NCBI GenBank assembly: GCA_937927985.1
Contig: CALFWH010000107.1
Span: 1-8,680 of the forward strand
Length of the DNA: 8,680 bases
Direction of reading: 5' to 3'
Origin: an uncultured bacterium
GTDB taxonomy: Bacteria > DRYD01
In this document: positions 7,050-8,680 of the stretch, piece after piece
How the letters are laid out: the number at the start of each line of letters is the position of its first letter
How positions within the stretch are numbered: the first letter of the stretch is position 1
Translations under genes and position numbers: made by a program
The notes under the pieces: model-generated
What the model was told of the DNA's origin: nothing
The model's input: only the letters and a program-made list of their open reading frames with translations
Databases searched by the model: none

Positions 7050-7058
7050 TCACCTCCC
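7050..7058 (-). promoter_or_regulatory. strong Shine-Dalgarno site of the NlpC/P60 gene
   Basis: On the minus strand this reads GGGAGGTGA, complementary to the 16S rRNA 3' end, 6 nt before the ATG (7041-7043). It decides the start even though the encoded N-terminus is of unusual composition and lacks a signal peptide. It shows that this organism uses SD-led initiation. Confidence 0.9.
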
Positions 7059-7065
7059 GTGAATA

Positions 7066-7093
7066 TTTATGTTTTATTTAGTTTTTTAGTCAA
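7066..7093 (-). promoter_or_regulatory. candidate promoter of the NlpC/P60 gene
   Basis: On the minus strand a good -35 box, TTGACT (7088-7093), is followed after 16 nt by CATAAA (7066-7071) as a fair -10 box. Transcription would begin near 7059, just upstream of the SD, giving a very short leader of about 16 nt. The -35 match is good and the -10 match only fair. Confidence 0.4.
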
Positions 7094-7203
7094 CATATTT
7101 TTTGTAAATAATGTTAATAAAAATGGATTAATTGTAAAATTATTTTAAATAGCAGGAGTTGGGTAAGTTAGCTAGAATAAAAATAAAAAGTAGGTTTTGG
7201 ATT
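7094..7203. other. divergent intergenic region between the NlpC/P60 gene and tRNA-Phe
   Basis: About 110 bp of AT-rich DNA from which transcription must run rightward into the tRNA. Possible -10 boxes on the plus strand are TAAAAT (7135-7140) and TAGAAT (7173-7178). Neither has a convincing -35 box at the right distance, so I do not assign the tRNA promoter. No terminator hairpin or further gene is visible. Confidence 0.5.
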
Positions 7204-7276
7204 GCCGAGGTAGCTCAGGAGGTAGAGCAGCGGACTGAAAATCCGTGTGTCCCCAGTTCGACTCTGGGCCTCGGCA
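7204..7276 (+). tRNA. tRNA-Phe (anticodon GAA)
   Basis: The cloverleaf is complete. The acceptor stem GCCGAGG (7204-7210) pairs with CCTCGGC (7269-7275), followed by discriminator A at 7276. The D arm is GCTC/GAGC (7213-7216 and 7225-7228). The anticodon stem GCGGA/TCCGT (7230-7234 and 7242-7246) encloses the loop CTGAAAA with anticodon GAA (7237-7239). The T arm CCCAG/CTGGG (7252-7256 and 7264-7268) encloses loop TTCGACT. CCA is not encoded, so it must be added after 3' trimming. The next gene begins 12 nt downstream, and no terminator separates them. Confidence 0.97.
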
Positions 7277-7304
7277 TACCTAATCTCAATGACTAGATTA
7301 GTTA
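7277..7304 (+). promoter_or_regulatory. hairpin abutting the tRNA with the CDGSH start codon in its loop
   Basis: CTAATCT (7280-7286) is perfectly complementary to AGATTAG (7295-7301). The stem can extend outward by two more pairs past one mismatch to 7277-7304, the first base after the tRNA. The 8-nt loop CAATGACT contains the ATG (7289-7291) of the CDGSH gene. There is no SD. After tRNA 3' processing the mRNA would begin with this hairpin. There is no U-tract, so it is not a terminator. Confidence 0.5.
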
Positions 7305-7504
7305 AACTAAATGGTAAACAACCTTTACCCATTGAAACTACAAATAAAAAAGTTTGGATATGTACTTGTGGGCTAAGTGATAAATTCCCTTATTGTTCAG
7401 GTAAACATAAATTCATCCAAGATGAAGATGATAATGTTTTGTATATGTATGATGAAAATTTAAAAAGAAAAGAAGTAAAAGAAATATTATTTTATGAAGA
7501 ATGA
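7289..7504 (+). CDS. CDGSH-type iron-sulfur domain protein
   Basis: A 71-aa single-domain protein with the [2Fe-2S] signature CTCGLSDKFPYCSGKH (25-40). It fits C-x-C-x2-S-x3-P-x-C-x-G-x-H, giving the 3-Cys/1-His ligands Cys25, Cys27, Cys36 and His40. The family-name residues CDGSH appear here as CSGKH. Relatives (mitoNEET type) carry a redox-active, transferable cluster; the partner is unknown. I chose ATG 7289 because small microbial homologues begin with a similar M-x-RLVK about 20-25 residues before the first Cys. The upstream in-frame GTG at 7247 lies inside the tRNA. No SD is present. The gene is probably co-transcribed with the tRNA, and its stop overlaps the Sua5 start as ATGA (7501-7504). 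Confidence 0.85.
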   Translation: MTRLVKLNGKQPLPIETTNKKVWICTCGLSDKFPYCSGKHKFIQDEDDNVLYMYDENLKRKEVKEILFYEE

Positions 7505-8550
7505 CAAAGTGGTTATCTGGTTATTACGAAGAGAATATAATTTATGCTGCTGAAATAATAAAGTCTGGGGGATTAGTAGCTTTTCCAACTGAAACTGTTT
7601 ATGGGTTAGGAGCAAATGCTTTAGATAAAATTGCAGTAGCTAAAATATTTGAAGTAAAGAATAGGCCAGACTTTGATCCTTTAATTGTCCACATTTCAAA
7701 AAAGGAAGATATTTTTTTGTATGCAGAGAATGTATCTGAAGATGTTAAAAAATTGATTGATATTTTTTGGCCAGGGCCTTTAACAGTAGTATTACCTAAA
7801 AAAGATGTTATTCCTGATATTGTTACTGCAGGTTTAAAAACAATTGCCTTAAGGATGCCTAAAAATAGTATTGCTTTAAAATTAATAAGTTATTCTAAAG
7901 TTCCTATAGCTGCTCCTAGTGCTAATCCTTTTGGATATATTTCTCCTACTTCTGCTTTTCAGGTAGCTGAAACACTTAATAAAAAAATAGATTGTATATT
8001 GGATGGGGGGAAGTGTGAATTTGGTCTTGAATCTACGGTTTTAGCTTTTCAAGAAGATGGTATATTCTTGCTAAGACCAGGTGCTTTAGAAATTGAAAAA
8101 ATAGAAAAAGTTATTAACAAAACCATAAAAATATATAGTGGTAATCAAATAAATAGTCCTGGTCAATTAAAAAAACACTATAGCCCCCATAAAAAAACTA
8201 TCCTGATTTACCCTGAACAATCACTTAATAAACAACAAAAAGACTCTAAATTATTACAAAAATTGCAAAATCTAAAAGACAAAGTCCATGATTTACAAAA
8301 AATTTTTCTACTTTTACCTTCAAAAGATATAATAGATAATTATCAAGAAATTTTACAAATGAATTTTGGAAAAATTGATTATTTTTCTGAAAATTTTGAT
8401 TTAAGAGTTATAGCTTCTAGTTTATTTGAAAAGCTTTATTTAGCTGATAAAAGTGATATGCATTTTATTGTAATTGTAGGTATAGAAAAGCAGGGATTAG
8501 GTATTTCCATTATGAATAGACTAGAAAAAGCTGCAGAAGAAAAAATTTAG
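7501..8550 (+). CDS. L-threonylcarbamoyladenylate synthase (Sua5/YwlC, TsaC2 type)
   Basis: The enzyme makes threonylcarbamoyl-AMP from Thr, bicarbonate and ATP for the universal t6A37 modification of tRNAs that read ANN codons. The YrdC domain (about 10-200) shows PTETVYGLG (29-37), the KNR motif (53-55) followed by DPLIVHI, PGPLT (91-95), PSANPFGYISPT (139-150), ESTV (177-180) and RPGA (192-195). The Sua5 linker SPGQLKKHYSPH (219-230) follows, then the Rossmann-like C-terminal domain (about 232-349), which ends with the typical GLGISIMNRLEKAA. Its 349 aa match full-length Sua5 rather than the short TsaC. It overlaps the CDGSH gene by 4 nt and has only a weak purine stretch as SD, implying translational coupling. 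Three tandem in-frame stops, TAG TAG TAA (8548-8556), end it. Base use in the C-terminal part (about 8160-8330) is markedly A/C-rich. Confidence 0.95.
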   Translation: MTKWLSGYYEENIIYAAEIIKSGGLVAFPTETVYGLGANALDKIAVAKIFEVKNRPDFDPLIVHISKKEDIFLYAENVSEDVKKLIDIFWPGPLTVVLPKKDVIPDIVTAGLKTIALRMPKNSIALKLISYSKVPIAAPSANPFGYISPTSAFQVAETLNKKIDCILDGGKCEFGLESTVLAFQEDGIFLLRPGALEIEKIEKVINKTIKIYSGNQINSPGQLKKHYSPHKKTILIYPEQSLNKQQKDSKLLQKLQNLKDKVHDLQKIFLLLPSKDIIDNYQEILQMNFGKIDYFSENFDLRVIASSLFEKLYLADKSDMHFIVIVGIEKQGLGISIMNRLEKAAEEKI

Positions 8551-8580
8551 TAGTAATCTATGTAAACGATCAATAAAGCA

Positions 8581-8680
8581 ATGGTGGTGAAAAATTTTAA
8601 AATTAGTTTTTTTTTTCTCTTACTTTATTTTTTTATTAATTTGAATTTTTCATTTTGTCAAGATTCTATAGTTAAAAATT
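8581..8680 (+). CDS. start of a probable secreted or membrane protein (partial)
   Basis: An open frame from ATG 8581 continues for 33 codons to the window edge. It begins MVVKNFK and continues with a hydrophobic stretch (about residues 8-26, rich in Phe and Leu) and then SFCQDSIVKN. A positively charged start, hydrophobic core and polar sequence after it fit a signal peptide or a membrane anchor. The Cys is not in a good lipobox. No clear SD is seen; GTG at 8584 or 8587 are alternative starts. A T10 run (8607-8616) lies in the hydrophobic core. The family cannot be told from this fragment. Confidence 0.5.
   Translation, partial: MVVKNFKISFFFLLLYFFINLNFSFCQDSIVKN

Noticed and set aside
7204..7276. 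tRNA-Phe as an integration site for a mobile element.
   Set aside because: No integrase, no direct repeat of the tRNA 3' end and no foreign-looking genes are visible; the downstream genes are housekeeping.
7247..7288. A longer CDGSH protein starting with GTG at 7247.
   Set aside because: This start lies inside the tRNA-Phe gene. The extra 14 residues do not fit the family, whereas ATG 7289 gives a typical N-terminus.
8160..8330. A/C-rich stretch in the C-terminal half of Sua5 as a horizontally acquired segment.
   Set aside because: The protein keeps the Sua5 linker and ending. A Lys/Gln/Asn-rich variable region explains the base composition.

Overview
This is a strongly AT-rich bacterial window. 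The bacterial identity rests on several features: an IspG of bacterial length (369 aa, no large insert), a PilT-type pilus ATPase relative, a full-length two-domain Sua5, a bacterial tRNA-Phe without encoded CCA, and very good Shine-Dalgarno (SD) sites at some genes, such as GGGAGGTGA before the NlpC/P60 gene. The genus cannot be fixed from sequence alone. A low-GC Firmicutes-like or deep-branching lineage would fit.

Layout. Positions 1-86 may hold the tail of an upstream gene. A compact leader at 67-106 contains two interleaved perfect 7-bp inverted repeats, a predicted H-type RNA pseudoknot. A tight five-gene plus-strand cluster follows (117-6187): a divergent PilT-like ATPase, an NfeD2/YuaF-like membrane protein, ispG (MEP isoprenoid pathway), an MTH1187-type thiamine-binding protein, and a large YfhO-type membrane protein. 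Gaps are 11 and 24 nt, followed by overlaps of 4 and 20 nt, so this looks like one operon. The minus-strand gene 6129-7043 encodes an unusual NlpC/P60 hydrolase and converges on yfhO with a 59-bp coding overlap.

Divergent from the hydrolase is a tRNA-Phe (7204-7276), followed 12 nt later by a CDGSH iron-sulfur protein and, with a 4-nt overlap, Sua5 (threonylcarbamoyl-AMP synthase). The CDGSH start codon has no SD and sits in the loop of a hairpin abutting the tRNA 3' end. A probable secreted-protein gene begins at 8581 and runs off the window.

How the genes may work together. IspG feeds isoprenoid synthesis, hence the polyprenyl-phosphate carriers that a YfhO-type glycosyltransferase would need. 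The pathway's first enzyme (DXS, not in the window) uses thiamine diphosphate, which gives a possible reason for the adjacent thiamine-binding protein. The PilT-like, NfeD-like, YfhO and NlpC/P60 proteins all point to the envelope. The tRNA/Sua5 group points to tRNA and translation. These links are inference from neighbourhood.

The most unusual signals are the pseudoknot-like leader before an SD-less start, and the tRNA followed directly by a hairpin that displays the start codon of the next gene.
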